Shown here: piece after piece, positions 34,906 to 46,985 of the stretch
Position numbering within the stretch: position 1 is the first letter of the stretch
How the letters are laid out: every line of letters begins with the position of its first letter
Assembly (NCBI GenBank): GCA_033060915.1
Contig: CM065394.1
Span: forward strand, 23,886,001 to 23,950,000
Direction: 5' to 3'
Source of the DNA: Euryodendron excelsum
Lineage: Eukaryota > Streptophyta > Magnoliopsida > Ericales > Pentaphylacaceae
DNA length: 64,000 nt
The notes under the pieces: model-generated
Database searches by the model: none
Told to the model about the DNA's origin: nothing
The model's input: the letters and a program-made list of their open reading frames with translations, nothing else
Program-made: the position numbers and the translations under genes

Positions 34906-36596
34906 CAAGTTAAAAAATAAATTGACTAGGTGTGGTATTGCCGCCTGTCATGTGATACGACGTGACGGACAAATAGACGCTACTGGTTCGAATAAATAAA
35001 ATTTGGAGTAATTACACTAAAACTAAAAAGTAAACATACAGACCATTTGGAGTAAAATACAAAATGGACAGAAATTGTATTAATTGCTCCCAGGGCGGAC
35101 CGACCAAGGATGGGAGTAGGCGGCCATCCCTTCTTAAATTTAAGAAAAAAAAAAATTTAACCCAACTTATTTTATATTTTATTGAATTTTATTTTAATAA
35201 TTTTTTTTTACTTGAAGTTATGGTATTTAATAATTAACTTGAGATTTACATTCTAGAGGTAAGCTATAACAATAAATTTTTAAAAGTGATAGAAATTTGT
35301 GAACTTGCTCAAAAGTTAGTTCAAACAAATAAGAATAATGTCTACTCATTAGTCTATTTGCTTATAAAGTTGACATTGATTTTACCCGTTACAACTGTAT
35401 TAGTTGAAAGAATTTTTTTGTAATGAAAATTATCAAAATTCTATTACGCAATTGTATGATAAATGAGTGAATGAATAATTACTTGGTGTCATACATTGAA
35501 AAGGACATATTCAAAATCGTAGACAATGAAATTATTTTACAAAGGTTTCAAAATATGAATCAACAAAGAAGATTGTTGTAATTTATCATTTATTTTTATT
35601 TGAACGTTATTTTTTGTAAGATATATTTGATATTAATATATAAAATCTTGAATATTATCGTATTCGTTGCATTATTTTATAATTAATTATCTTACTCAGT
35701 AATGGATGGAGAAGGAGCGGGCGACCCTCTAAGCTTTTGAAAATCTTCTTTATATACTATGAATTTTTAGATATTTCATATATAATATAATATATTATCT
35801 CTCAAAATTACTAAATTTTTCTTTTACTTTTGTAAATTTTTAAATATTTAAAATATTATATAGTATATTAATCTTTCAAAAATTAAAATATTTTTCTTAA
35901 CCCTCTTATCAACCAAAAAAAATATTTTTCGCCTGCTCTTAACTAAAATTCTTAGTCCATCACTAATGGCTTCAGTAAAAAAGATTAGTTATCCGGTCAT
36001 TGTATAATGATTATAATTGATGTTATTTTTTAATGAAAATGTAGCACTATTACTTTTTTTTCATTTTTTCATGCTTAGAGTTCAAGGCTAGAGAGAGTAC
36101 ACGACTACAATCCTAATGATATACAGAGGACAAAAGCCCAAACATTGGGTTAACTTTTTTCACTCACCATTATTTTCAATCGAGAAAACCTAGCATTGCT
36201 GGCTGACATAATGCATCAATCGCACATGTTGAATAAGTGCAGCTAATGCTAGCAAGTCTCTTTTTAATTATTATTTTTGTTATTATTTTAACGTTTTCAT
36301 ATGCTTTAATTTTCAGTATTTTCAACAGGAAGTCTTCCGTCTCTTTCTTTAACCTCAATCCTATAAACTGATTAAAGTTAATTGAATTAACCTTCTAACT
36401 CTCTCGCCTTCACATGCACACACTTGGGCATTCATGCGGGAAAACCACTTAGCCGGCATATTTGCTAATATTACCACCCTAACAAACGGTTGAATATCCA
36501 GCGATCTTAGTTAAAGACCTTAGATAAATTTAATGTACAAGAAACTGGTTAAAAGCACCAAGATCAACAAATATGCAGTGGAGGTAAGATGACCAA
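34906..36596. other. Intergenic A+T-rich DNA, possible old hAT-like remnants
   Basis: A segment beginning CCCAGGGCGGACCGACC (35090) resembles hAT-type ends. The segment 35696-35967 has roughly inverted ends (CAGTAATGGATGGA against TAGTGATGGACTAAG). No target duplication could be confirmed for either. No gene is seen. Confidence 0.35.
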
Positions 36597-36605
36597 TTGC
36601 CATAA

Positions 36606-36788
36606 GGAAAATATTATTCTTTCAGAATTTTTATACAGAATTTTATATCAAAATAATGTGATAATGGCAGTTTTGTAATAAACAACCATCTTGATGGGTT
36701 CTTTATTTTAAAATGATAAGCCTACAATTTAGCCACATCATTCTGGCGATAAATTCTGTATGAATTTTCTGGATGTACAGTATTACCC
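36606..36788. mobile_element. 183-bp MULE-type MITE
   Basis: The element is almost entirely an inverted repeat with arms of about 55 bp. The left arm runs GGAAAATATTATTC ... TATACAGAATTT ... AATGTG and the inverted right arm runs GGGTAATACTGTAC ... CATACAGAATTT ... GATGTG. A perfect 9-bp duplication TTGCCATAA flanks it (36597-36605 and 36789-36797). A 9-bp duplication suggests Mutator-type mobilisation. Confidence 0.85.
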
Positions 36789-36797
36789 TTGCCATAA

Positions 36798-37893
36798 TAA
36801 TTCAAGCTTTACAATGGGTGTCCATCCACTACCGTGAGGGTAACAACTATAATGGCAATAATACCCTAAAAACATGATTGCTATCCACTTATTTAGTTTT
36901 TGCCGTTATAAGAATGTGAGAAATTGTGTTATAAGCTAGTAGCTGCCTTTTGGTACTATTTCTCTTGATAACATTGCTTTTCGAAGTTTGAGTTGGTATT
37001 TTCCAAGATATAATGCAAGAAACTTCCATCATTCCGCTAGTAGCTTGTGTTTTTCTTGTTGTCTTTTTCGAGTTCTGCCTTCTTTCTTTGTCTTCGTATG
37101 AGCCGAAGAAAAAAAAACCAATACTAGCATGTAATGTTTAAAAGGGTAATCTCGTCCATTAAGAATAAAAAAGGGGGTTATTATACTATATTGGTAATTT
37201 CTATTCTACATTGGTAAAACTTACATATTTTAATATTTTTTTGGTAAAAATTCCAAATATCTAATGACATCTTTCCTATTTTTCAACAAATCTGACAAAA
37301 AAGGGTCTCATTTGGTTGCACGTATCATTTATTTCTATGAGCTCATATTTCATAATAGTGCTAATTTAAATTTATATATGCTTGAACTTTATATTTTGAA
37401 TACGTTAATTTTGAACTAAGTAATTTTTGTTATGAAACAAATAACTAAGTTTAAATTTTTTTATAAAAGTAATTCATAAATGTTTAAGGTACTTCCTTTT
37501 CCAAGTCCAACACACATAATTACCTAGTTTATAAAGTTATTAGTTCTCTAATAACTTTGTTCACATTTTTTTAAATAGTTGAATAAACGTTGAGCTTTTA
37601 GCTCCAAATTTATAGTAGGTTGTGTGAAACTATTAATTCCTCTTATCTAGTTACAAGTATTAGTGAGTTAGAGTAATGTTATAGGACTATAAACAAGTTG
37701 TGCCAAGCTGCGTGATGGATTATTTAAGTTTGGTAGAAAACTTCATTGGTTTCAAAATATTTTTAAACTTGACTTCTTTATATATTTAAAATGAGCTTGA
37801 TTTTTTATACCGTCCTAAAATGCTACCAAACCTATTGAGTTAGTTCTAACTAAGTTCAAAAAATTAATAAGCTATAAAATGTATTCAAATTTG
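36798..37893. other. Intergenic A+T-rich DNA with no feature seen
   Basis: No reading frame, RNA gene or element boundary is recognised between the 183-bp MITE and the solo LTR. Confidence 0.6.
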
Positions 37894-38489
37894 ATTTGTG
37901 TAAGCACCCTATTTTTGCTCGCTCGATAATTTCTGGCCTGACCGAACTCCCTTTCAAAATTCTGTAATCACATTCAAGTCCAAATCAACTTTCAAACCCC
38001 TATCCAATCAATCAACCGCTTCTCGGGCCTGCTGAGCCTAATAGAGATCTAACAACCAAACTTGTCCCTTGGGCCTCCAGGCATGTTTTGAGAAAGTTTA
38101 AAATCCCTCAAAATAGTAAATCCACCTTTTCAAAATGTTACTAAGTTGTTAGGCGTAATCCACACACCACCCAGTCCAATTCTAGTCCCATTCCGGCTAA
38201 TTCTGGTCAAAATGACCGATTTGCCCCTGAACGCCCCAGCACTGCACGAACCCCACCAAACGGTAAAAAACTCTCCCGAAATCATCCTTGAACGACCCAA
38301 CACGCTTAACATAACACTCCGATTCGTTCCTAGCCATTTTCAACCGAAAGCAGCCAAAATGACCATTTTGCCCTTGACAACCCGAACACGCCTCAAAACA
38401 ACATTGGTCTTAGAATTTTGAACGGTAAGTCTTGTCATACACCCCTCTTTAACCTAAAGAGGACCTTACGACACTAAACACCCATGACT

Positions 38490-38970
38490 CGATAAAAGTT
38501 CCCTGGAGCGTCTTGCAGACGGTCCGCCTAAATTGCTTTTCTCCCCTTTCCCTGGTTATAACACACCGTTAAATAACTTAAGAAATGCATAAATTAGAAA
38601 ATTCCCGAAAGCTCGTTCATAAGTTTTTCCATCGATACGGCTCAATCGAATAATTCACTTCCCAAAGCTCTTTATCGTATGACTCGAAAACTGTAACTTT
38701 CAACAACCCCTGGAGCGTCTCACAGACGCTTCGCTTAAATTGACTTTTTTCTCAATTCCCTGATTATAACGCACCATCAAACAACTTGAGAAATACGTAA
38801 ATTAGGAAATTCTCAAAAGTATTTCCAGAGTACTTTTCATCGGTATGATCCAATCAGAGAGATCGCTTCCCGAAGGCCTTGATCACGTGACACGAGAGCA
38901 GTTACTTTTGAACCCCTACGGAGCGTATCACAGACGCTCCGCAAAGATACCATTTTATGCACATTTTTTT
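38490..38970 (+). repeat. Three tandem copies of a 208-bp unit with GGAGCG palindromes in U3
   Basis: The landmark GGAGCGTMT-n-CAGACG(C/G)TYCGC recurs at 38505, 38712 and 38920, spacing 207 and 208 bp. Each is an imperfect palindrome followed by a CTCAATTCCCTG-like stretch and GAGAAATACGTAAATTAGAAA. It lies upstream of the predicted TATA region, so these could be promoter or enhancer modules of the LTR. The related right-hand LTR has the matching motif at about 63249, 63458 and 63664. Confidence 0.8.
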
Positions 38971-40687
38971 AGACGATATTCCACACTTCTGAACCCCATT
39001 CCAACTTCTCGAAAACACAAAAGTTTGCGAGAAACCCTAAGAGAACATCGTGGGTGCAACCGATTCTCCCGAAACCTTTCTGGTTAGCTCAACTATTAAG
39101 GAAAAGTTTAAACGAACCCTCCCGGCGACATAGCATATGCTATATGCGCCTAGATTTTGATCAAATTAACCAAAGTTCGATCAACCATCAGGATTTAGCC
39201 AATACAATGGGTGCCATATGATATTCTGGCAATGGAACAGTATTAGCGCATGTGCTACATGCGCCTGGCCTCCTCCCAGGTTGCCTACAAATACAGCCAC
39301 CCCCTTTGCATATTCCAGGATCGAAAATTGATGCGAAGCTCTGCTGAAACTGCTCAAGAACCTCGAACTTCTATATACATTCCACTCATCCAACACTTAG
39401 GCTAGATTCCACCTCCCTCTAGCCCATACACTTCACCTACATAGCCCTATACACCATTAAACTCCTCCTTTCAGCCCCTCAAACCTATTTGAAGCCATCC
39501 AAGTTCAACTTAAGACATCCATAGAAGATTACAAGTGTATTGAAGACAAAAGAGGGTATTTCTTTTACATTTTTGTCTTCCCCCACTCTTCTCTTCTCCC
39601 TCTTAGCCTATTTAGACTATTCCCTATTTTAATCTCCATCTTCAACTCTCCTTTCTTACATGCTTGAAGCCAAGAGGGCTCTTAGTTCATGCCTAGAGGA
39701 AAGCTAGTAGGAGTCACCGTGTAGGGGGATCTCTCACTAGCCTACTTTGAGATGATATGGTCTAGGCGCCCCTTGATTATGTGGTGTAGCCTAAAGCCTT
39801 GTATGTATTCATGACCCTCTTACATTTTGCTATCTTGATCATGTCTTGTGTGATTGGCTTCATTTTCATGTTTATAACCATGTTCTACAAGGCTTGCATT
39901 ATTCTTATTTTTATGCCACTTTCAGGCTCCATATTCCTTTCAAAATGGTTCTAAGAGTTGGTCCCTTGAAATTTAGAATGAGACCTTAGAAATCATGCCT
40001 TAGAAAATTCCCCATTAACCCTTAACTCACACCTTTGCATCTTTGCATTCCAATTTGCATAAAAATGGTTTTCAAACTCTCTAACTTATCAAAGGTTCTA
40101 TTCTCTCAAGTTTAGTGTTTGAAATGACCCCATGAAACCTTCTCTTGAGTGGTCTCCCTTTTATATTGGCCATAGGAGCCCTAAAGTGTCAGAATGGTTC
40201 CCTTCTCTTTTATTCTTGCACCAAAGTGATTTTCAAACTCTTTGATTTCTAAGATTTCTGTCTCTCAAGGTGAGTGGTTAGAATGGCCCCATAGAACTCT
40301 CTCTTGAGTGATTCCCCTTTACATTGGTCATAGGATATGATTCCCTTTAGAAAATGGTTTTCAAAATCTTTTTCTCAAAAAATGGTTTTCAAATATTTAT
40401 TCTCTCCATCTTCACATTAAAAGTGGTTTTCCAAAGGTTGTCACCATTATGTTGATTCTTAAAATCCATACTCTTGTCAAGATAAAGGTTATAATGGTCC
40501 CAATGAAACCTTCTTTGGAATGGTTTACAAACACTAACCATATAAACCATACTCTTGGCCAGATGTCAAATTTTCATGGAAATGATCTTCAAAAAGGTTG
40601 TCTACCAAAGTCCTTTGCATAACATGATTTGTTTTTCAACATTCTTTCCAAAAATGCATTAAACCACCTTTCAAATCCATCTTCCAA

Positions 40688-40925
40688 TTCAACCCTAGGT
40701 TAACTTGACCCTAGTTATCCAACCCTAGGTTGGCTTGACCCTAGCTATCCAATCCTAAGTTAACTTGACCCTAGTTATCCAACCTATGTTAGTTGGCCTT
40801 AGGTCACCTTAACCCTAGGTTAACCAAATCTTAGTTGATTAACCCTAGGTCAGCTCAACCCTACATTAACCTAACCCGAGTTAGTTGACCTTAGGTCACC
40901 GTTAACTTTAGGCCAACCCAACCTG
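40688..40925 (+). repeat. Minisatellite of CCCTAGGTTAACTTGA units in the solo LTR
   Basis: About eight degenerate units of roughly 30 bp alternate CCCTAGGTTAACTTGA with CCCTAGTTATCCAA. The same array occurs in opposite orientation in the LTR at about 61340-61605. Confidence 0.85.
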
Positions 40926-42263
40926 GGGTAGTATACTTCAAGATTCCAACTCAAGGACCCCTTTAAAGGTTCTTCCTATTTAAATCTACTCTCATAACCC
41001 ATTTTCCAAAATTTTCTACTCTCTTGAGATTTCAAAAACCAACTCCATAACATTTTCAAGAACTCACAATCTTAAGGTGACCGTACCTCTTCTATGATTA
41101 GAGATTCCAAAGGATAGTGATATATCAAGAATAACCTCCAAGGTTATCCATATTAGAGTTCTAAAGTAGTAGGTGTTTTCAAAAGCCCTTTTAAAAACTC
41201 TTCAAAATCCAATTCACTAAAACACTCAAAAATCATACCTCCAAAGTTTTCAAACCAAGAACTTCAAAACACCTTCAAAACTCTCTCAAGTTATTTCAAA
41301 AGCACTTCCAAAACTCCCTTGAGTTGTTCCAAAAACATTTCAAAACACTTCAAAACCTCATTTTAAGAGTTCCAAAGTTCTATTTTAAAACACTTCACTA
41401 CCTGATTTCGAATCAAAACTCTCAAGTTCCCTTTTTCCAAAGACCATAAAGTGTCTTCAAACTTTCCAAAGATCTCAAAGCGTCTTTAAACATTCCAAAT
41501 GCCCTAATGCGCCTATTTTCCATATGGCTCTTACCCGAACTACGAATGACCTAATTCTCGCCAAATGAGACACGTAGGCAACCTAAAATGGTACAGTCAT
41601 AACTTCTACTTCGACTCCAATTCTCTTTTCAAAAACTTCAATCAATTCAAAGTTTTCATCTCAAGCTCCTTCAAAGCTCCCATGTTTCAAATTTCCTCAA
41701 AAATTTGCATCATGCATCATTCATCTAAAAAGTGATGACTAAACCTTATTTTCAAAATTCTAAAGTGGATATTAAGTGGATAACGGTGACCGGTTATTCT
41801 AGTGAGTGAACAAAAGAGTGATTAGACATGTAAGTACTGAAAGGGAGGGATAAAGTGATGATCTTAGGATATCTTTCCTACACGTAACCAACCCCCGAAC
41901 CATAGATTTCTGTTTTCGAAGAGACCAAAATGGAGTTATTTTCAAAAAGGGCTTAAAACTTTTTAAAGGTTTCCAAATAACCTATTTTCTCAAAAACCCT
42001 CTCTCGATGGAGTTTTCCAAAACCTTTTTTAAAAAAACTTAAGTTTAATCTTCGAATTAACACCTAGTGTTAGGTGCCCTAACTAACATTAATCAAGTTA
42101 GGTGGCGACTCCTATTTTTCTAAAAAAACCCTTAATCAAACTAATTCCAATTCAAACCTAGTCGTACTCGTCTTTCTAAGAGGATGAGTTCTAATGATAG
42201 AGTTCTGTGCTTTGTCTCCGAGCTGAAAAGACTTGGACCCAAAAACCGGGGCGCGACAATTTG

Positions 42264-43370
42264 TTTACATAGAAATTGATCTTGAACAAATTTTTAACGA
42301 GTTGAACATGAGTCAAATTCAAATACCTTTATACATTTTATAGCTCTAGTTGCACATAAACATCCATGTATCATTCATATTTTTTCCTTCTTATCATGTG
42401 TTAGAGTGGTCAAAATATTAATTTAGACGAATCATCAACTACATGAATTCAAAATAAACTAGGATTTACTTATTTTCATTTTTTTAATCCTAAATATCAT
42501 ATATAGAAAATTGTCACGAAATTAAAACATAAAAATGGAATTAAGAAAACTCAAATACATGTAACTTTTGAAAGATCTTTCTAAGTAAAACATATTAATA
42601 CAAGTGTGACTAACTTTGAATATATGTAATTCAAAATTAGTGAAGTTGCACATATAAATTAAAAGGTGTCAAATTTAGTGGTCATGGAATATTATTGAGC
42701 AAATATATTTTACATATAAATTTATGATTGGCATTTGACTAGGAGATGGAAGATTGAAGAGGTTGAACATCTGATACATGAAGTAGAAATGTCCTTGGAA
42801 AACCTGATTTAGATATGCTATTAAAATTAGATATATGACAAGGTGAGAACAAGAAGATATGTCCTTAAAATCAATCTTATCCATTAGATGTTAGCAACTT
42901 AACATTGATTGAAAACAATATTAGAGACGTGTTCCTTTTCTGTATAAATAATAATATTTTAAATATACCAAAATTGTTATTGAGATGAGTTCATTGCATG
43001 CAATAAATTATTGTAAAATAATGTTATAAAATTTTAATTATAGCATTTGAGAGTTAGAATATTATAAATAATTGATTCTCTAAAGATTATTTAAACAATG
43101 TAAGATAGGGTAGATCAAACCAACTACCTTTAATATTCATTGAAAACAAGGCAAGTCCTTTGTATTTCTTGCCAAGGTTTGTCAGGAAACTAGGTTAAGG
43201 TTGAAGCAAAATCACTACAATACCCTCACTTAACAAAGTTTAAAAGTTATATATTTTTTTTTGTCAAAATAAAAAACCCTCTCTCTCTCTCTTTTTCTCT
43301 CCCCCCTCCAAAGTGGGTGTCCTCCTCACCCCATCAACCTTTCCTCACCCTCACTCCATGACCAAACTAT
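42264..43370. other. Intergenic A+T-rich DNA between the solo LTR and the copia element
   Basis: No gene or element boundary is recognised. A short pyrimidine-rich run lies at 43276-43310. Confidence 0.6.
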
Positions 43371-43731
43371 TGGGCCAGAAATCAAATACATACTCACACA
43401 CCAATAAATTAGAGAAAAACTTTCATTATATAGAGAAGAAGAAAAAAACAGAGGAGGAGGAAGAGGTTCGACTCTCTCTCTCTCGACTCAACTCAACTCT
43501 TCACAAAAAAAAACTCTCTTGTTCCCTCTTGCTCTTGCTTAAGCTGGCTTGATAATCTCCCTCACCTCAACCCTCTATTTATAGGAGAGGGGAGCACCAA
43601 TTGTCAAGGTTGGCAACCACCAACCTTGACAAATGGTGGTCGGCGACAACGCGTGGGCAGCTGTGCTTCTCGAAGCTCTAGTGGTTGGAAGGTTTTGTCA
43701 ACTTTGGTAGGTGGCTGGCTGATGATTTGCG
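43371..43731 (-). repeat. Left (3') LTR of the copia element, inner end truncated
   Basis: Matches 48401-48765 throughout, including the CTCTATTTATAGGAGAGG promoter region and the ACCAATTGTCAAGGTTGGCA block. It breaks off after TGATGATTTG and lacks the final GTATGAACCCAGCA-type end, because the inversion breakpoint lies there. Confidence 0.9.
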
Positions 43732-45580
43732 TTACCAGTCCAACTTACGACAAATACTGGAATGCAAGAGGTAATTCCAGAAGATGATGAAGAAGAAGAG
43801 GGTGTTAAGTAGGGGGAGCAACAACCCCCTCCACCAGAAGAAGAAGAACTTCCACAACTAATTGGTGAGGTACCTCCTCAGATTGAAGAGTCTCAGCCAA
43901 GGAGATCTGCAAGAGGCCGTGTCCTTATTCCGTTGACCAGATATTCGGAATCAGACTACAGCATGTTCACTGATGAGGGGAAGTTAGACGACTTCCAGGA
44001 AGCGTAGAATCATCCAGACAAAAGCAAGTGGATGGAAGCCATGCAAGAAGAGATGAGTTCCTTGCACAAGAATTAGACCTATGATCTAGTAAGACTTCCC
44101 AAATGCAAAAAAGCCTTGAGAAACAAGTGGGTTTTCAAGCTGAAGAAGATGATAGTGGAAAGCTAGTCAGGCACAAGACTCGATTGGTCGTCAAAGAATT
44201 TTAATAGAAGAAAGGAATTGACTTTGACAAGATTTTCTCACTGGTAGTGAAGATGACCTTAATTCGAGTTATACTCGGATTGGTAGGCAGCCTGAACTTG
44301 GAGCTTGAACAAATGAATGTTAAGACAGCTTTTCTCTACGTAGATCTAAAGGAAGAGATCTACATAGAACAGCCAGAAGGGTTTGAAGCTCCCAGGCAAG
44401 AACACTTAGTCTGCAAGTTAAAGAAGAGTCTCTATGGCTTGAAGCAAGCACCCAGACAATGGTACAAGAAGCTTGACTCATTCATGGTGGGTCATGGGTA
44501 CAAGAGGACTGCTGTAGACCAGTGCGTGTACATTAAGAGATTCTCAGATGGTAACTTTGTGACACTCCTTCTCTATATGGATGACATGCTAATCATTGGA
44601 CAGGATGCTGCCAAGATTAGCAAGCTGAAAAAGGAGTTATCTCAATCATTTGATATGAAGGACTTAGGCCTTACTCAGCAAATTTTGGGCATGCAAATTG
44701 TTCATGATAGGAAAGCTAAGAACTTATGGCTATCACAAGAAAAGTATGTTGAACGAGTGATTAGAAGGTTCAACGTGGAAAATGCCAAGCCAGTCAATAC
44801 TCCACTGGCTAATCACTTCAAGTTGAGCAAGAGTTCGTGTCCCTCCTCGAAGACTGAGATGGAAGAAATGGCAACAATACCCTACTCTTCAGCAGTAGGT
44901 AGTCTAATGTATGTAACGGTGTGTACAAGGCCAGATATTGCTCACGTTGTAGGCGTTGTGAGCAGATTTCTCTCTAACCCAGGGAAATAGCATTGGGAAG
45001 CAGTCAAATGGATTCTCAGATACCTAAAAGGTACATCAAAACTATATTTGTGTTTTGGGGGAGCTGAACTAGTCTTGAAGATATGGCCAGTAAACTTGAT
45101 GGTAAGAAATCTACTTCAGGATTCCTCTACACCTTCGCAGGGTGAGCTGTATCATGGCAGTCCAAATTGCAGAAGTGTGTGGCATTATCTACAATGGAGG
45201 CAGAATATATCGCCGCAGCAGAAGCTGGGAAAAAAATATAATGGGTAAAGCGGTTTCTCCAAGAGTTGGGAATCAAGTAAAAAGAATACAAGGTGCATTA
45301 TAACAGTCAGAGTGCTTTGAATTTGAGCAAAAATTCAATGTACCATTCCTGAATAAAGCATATCGACATTCGCTATCATTGGATACACGAGGTGATGAAT
45401 CAATAGTTGTTGAAACTGGAGAAGATTCACACAAAAGAGAATCTAGCAAATATGTTAACAAAGGTGGTTACTTGTGAAAAGCTCGAGCTATGTAGAGACA
45501 TAGACGGAATGGACGTTAACTGAAAAACGTCAGATTGCATTCTCCTCCAATGGGTATAAAGAGGGAGAATTGCTGGGTTC
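43732..45580 (+). pseudogene. Inverted copia pol segment: linker, reverse transcriptase, RNase H, polypurine tract
   Basis: The plus strand encodes the post-integrase linker (acidic DDEEEEG, then RRSARGRV). It then encodes reverse transcriptase: the frame 44247-44990 has FLYVDLKEEIYIEQPEGF, KKSLYGLKQAPRQWYKK and the YMDD catalytic box (LLLYMDDMLIIG). The first catalytic Asp, normally in MDVKTAF, reads Asn (MNVKTAF). The RNase H part (45000-45500) keeps TMEAEYIAAAEA. Stops occur at about 44007, 44076, 44989 and in RNase H. The segment ends with a purine tract AAAGAGGGAGAAT (45558-45570) and TGCTGGGTTC, the first 10 bp of the LTR. It is opposite in orientation to the rest of the element. Confidence 0.93.
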
Positions 45581-46985
45581 TAGAGTCATGTCAGGAGTAT
45601 AGGAACTGAAATCACTAGACTTAGTTGGTTCCTCATAAAACTGGTTCTCTTGGAACACAACGTCCCTACTTCTGATGACATTCTTTGTTGCTGGATCCCA
45701 TAGTCTGCATCCATACTCTTCATCTCCATAACCAATGAAGATGCATGAAATGGACTTTATGTAGAGCTTCTGTTTCTGCTACTTGGATACGTGTGCAAAG
45801 CCTTGCACCCAAATACTCTCAGGTAAGAGTAAAAGTAAGAGACATCCTTCTTGCCAGTCCACACCATCTCCGAAACTTCAAATTTCAACGGCACTGATGG
45901 TGATCTGTTGATCAGGTAGTAGGCTGCACGAACAGCTTCACCGCAGAATGGCTTTGGCAAATCAGCCATACTGAGCATACATCGAGTTCTTCTATAATGG
46001 TCTGGTCCACCCTTTCGGCTACTCCATTGTGTTGTGGGGTGCATGGGATCGTCTTACAGCATTCTGAGCAGTATGCCTTGAACTCCTTGGATGTGTACTC
46101 GCCTCCATTGTCTGTCCAGAGGCACTTCAACTTCTTACCAGTCTCCCTTTCTACCATAGCGTGGAAGATCTTGAAGTTCTCGAGTACGTGATCCTTGGTC
46201 TTCAGAAAATACACCCACACCTTTCGTGAAGCATCATTTATAAAGGTAACAAAATACCTGTTACCACCCAATGACTCCTCTTCAATGGGATTACAAACGT
46301 CAGAGTGTACTAGAATCAATAACTCTGATCTTCTTCGTGTGGAAGGATTGAATGAGACTCGATGTTGCTTGCCAAACAAGCAATGCTCGCAGGGGTTCAG
46401 TACAATCCCCTTGTTTATTGGAATAAGAGCCTTCTTTACCAGTGTGAATAACCCTTTCTCTCCCATGTGATCGAGTCTCTTATGCCACAGATTTGGTGAC
46501 GCCTCATCTTCAACTGCATTAAGGCTGTCTGAACAAACCTTCACATGAGTTCTGTACAGCGTGCCGCAAATATGCCCCTGGGCGACAACCAGGGCTCCTT
46601 GTGACAGCTTCCAAGTGTCATTGCTGAAGCGGTTGTCATAACCCTGTTGATCAAGAGCTATCCCAAAAATAAGGTTGAGCCGGAGGTCAGGCACGTGTCT
46701 AACGTCCTTCAATACCATCGTGCAGCCATTGTTTGTCTGGATTCAAACAACACCAATTCCCACAATCTTTGATAAATTGGTATTCCCCATTCTCACAGTA
46801 GCAAAGTCTCCAGCTTTGTACATCGTGAAGAACTCACTGTGGAGAGTGGCATGGTAGGAGGCTGCTATGTCTACCACCCATTCAGAATCCTGGCTGGCAA
46901 CATGGAGGCACGTCTCTTCTTTCATGGAGAGTAGTACGACATCTCCCTTAATGATGATTAGGGTGTCACCATCTTCCTTGTTGTG
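45581..46985 (-). pseudogene. Copia protease and integrase remnant
   Basis: On the minus strand the protease motif reads EWVVDIAASYHAT, where the family has D-T/S-A/G, so the catalytic triad is altered. Downstream is the integrase: an HHCC zinc domain (LWHKRLDHMG ... PCEHCLFGKQH), then the catalytic core with HSDV, TDNGGEY and GVAER supplying the D,D-35-E residues. The C-terminal part continues FIGYGDEEYG, RLWDPATKNVIRSRDVVF and stops abruptly at 45581, exactly at the inversion boundary. The frame shifts at about 45940. Integrates cDNA in active relatives. Confidence 0.92.

Larger units (their letters stand above)
37899..42258 (+). mobile_element. Solo LTR, 4360 bp, Ty3/gypsy (Tat/Ogre-like) family
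   Basis: It starts TGTAAGCACCC and ends GGGGCGCGACA, with a perfect 5-bp duplication ATTTG at 37894-37898 and 42259-42263. No internal region is present, so it is a solo LTR formed by LTR-LTR recombination. Its sequence matches, in the opposite orientation, the LTR at 59951-64000 and the partial LTR at 50812-52085. Internal landmarks are three copies of a 208-bp unit near the start (38490-38970), a CTACAAATAC TATA-like remnant near 39286, and a CCCTAGGTTAACTTGAC minisatellite at 40688-40925. The family assignment rests on the gag remnant of the related element. Confidence 0.9.

Noticed and set aside
40688..40925. Interstitial telomeric repeats (CCCTAGG words)
   Set aside because: The plant telomere repeat CCCTAAA is not tandemly present; the units are about 30 bp and belong to the LTR.
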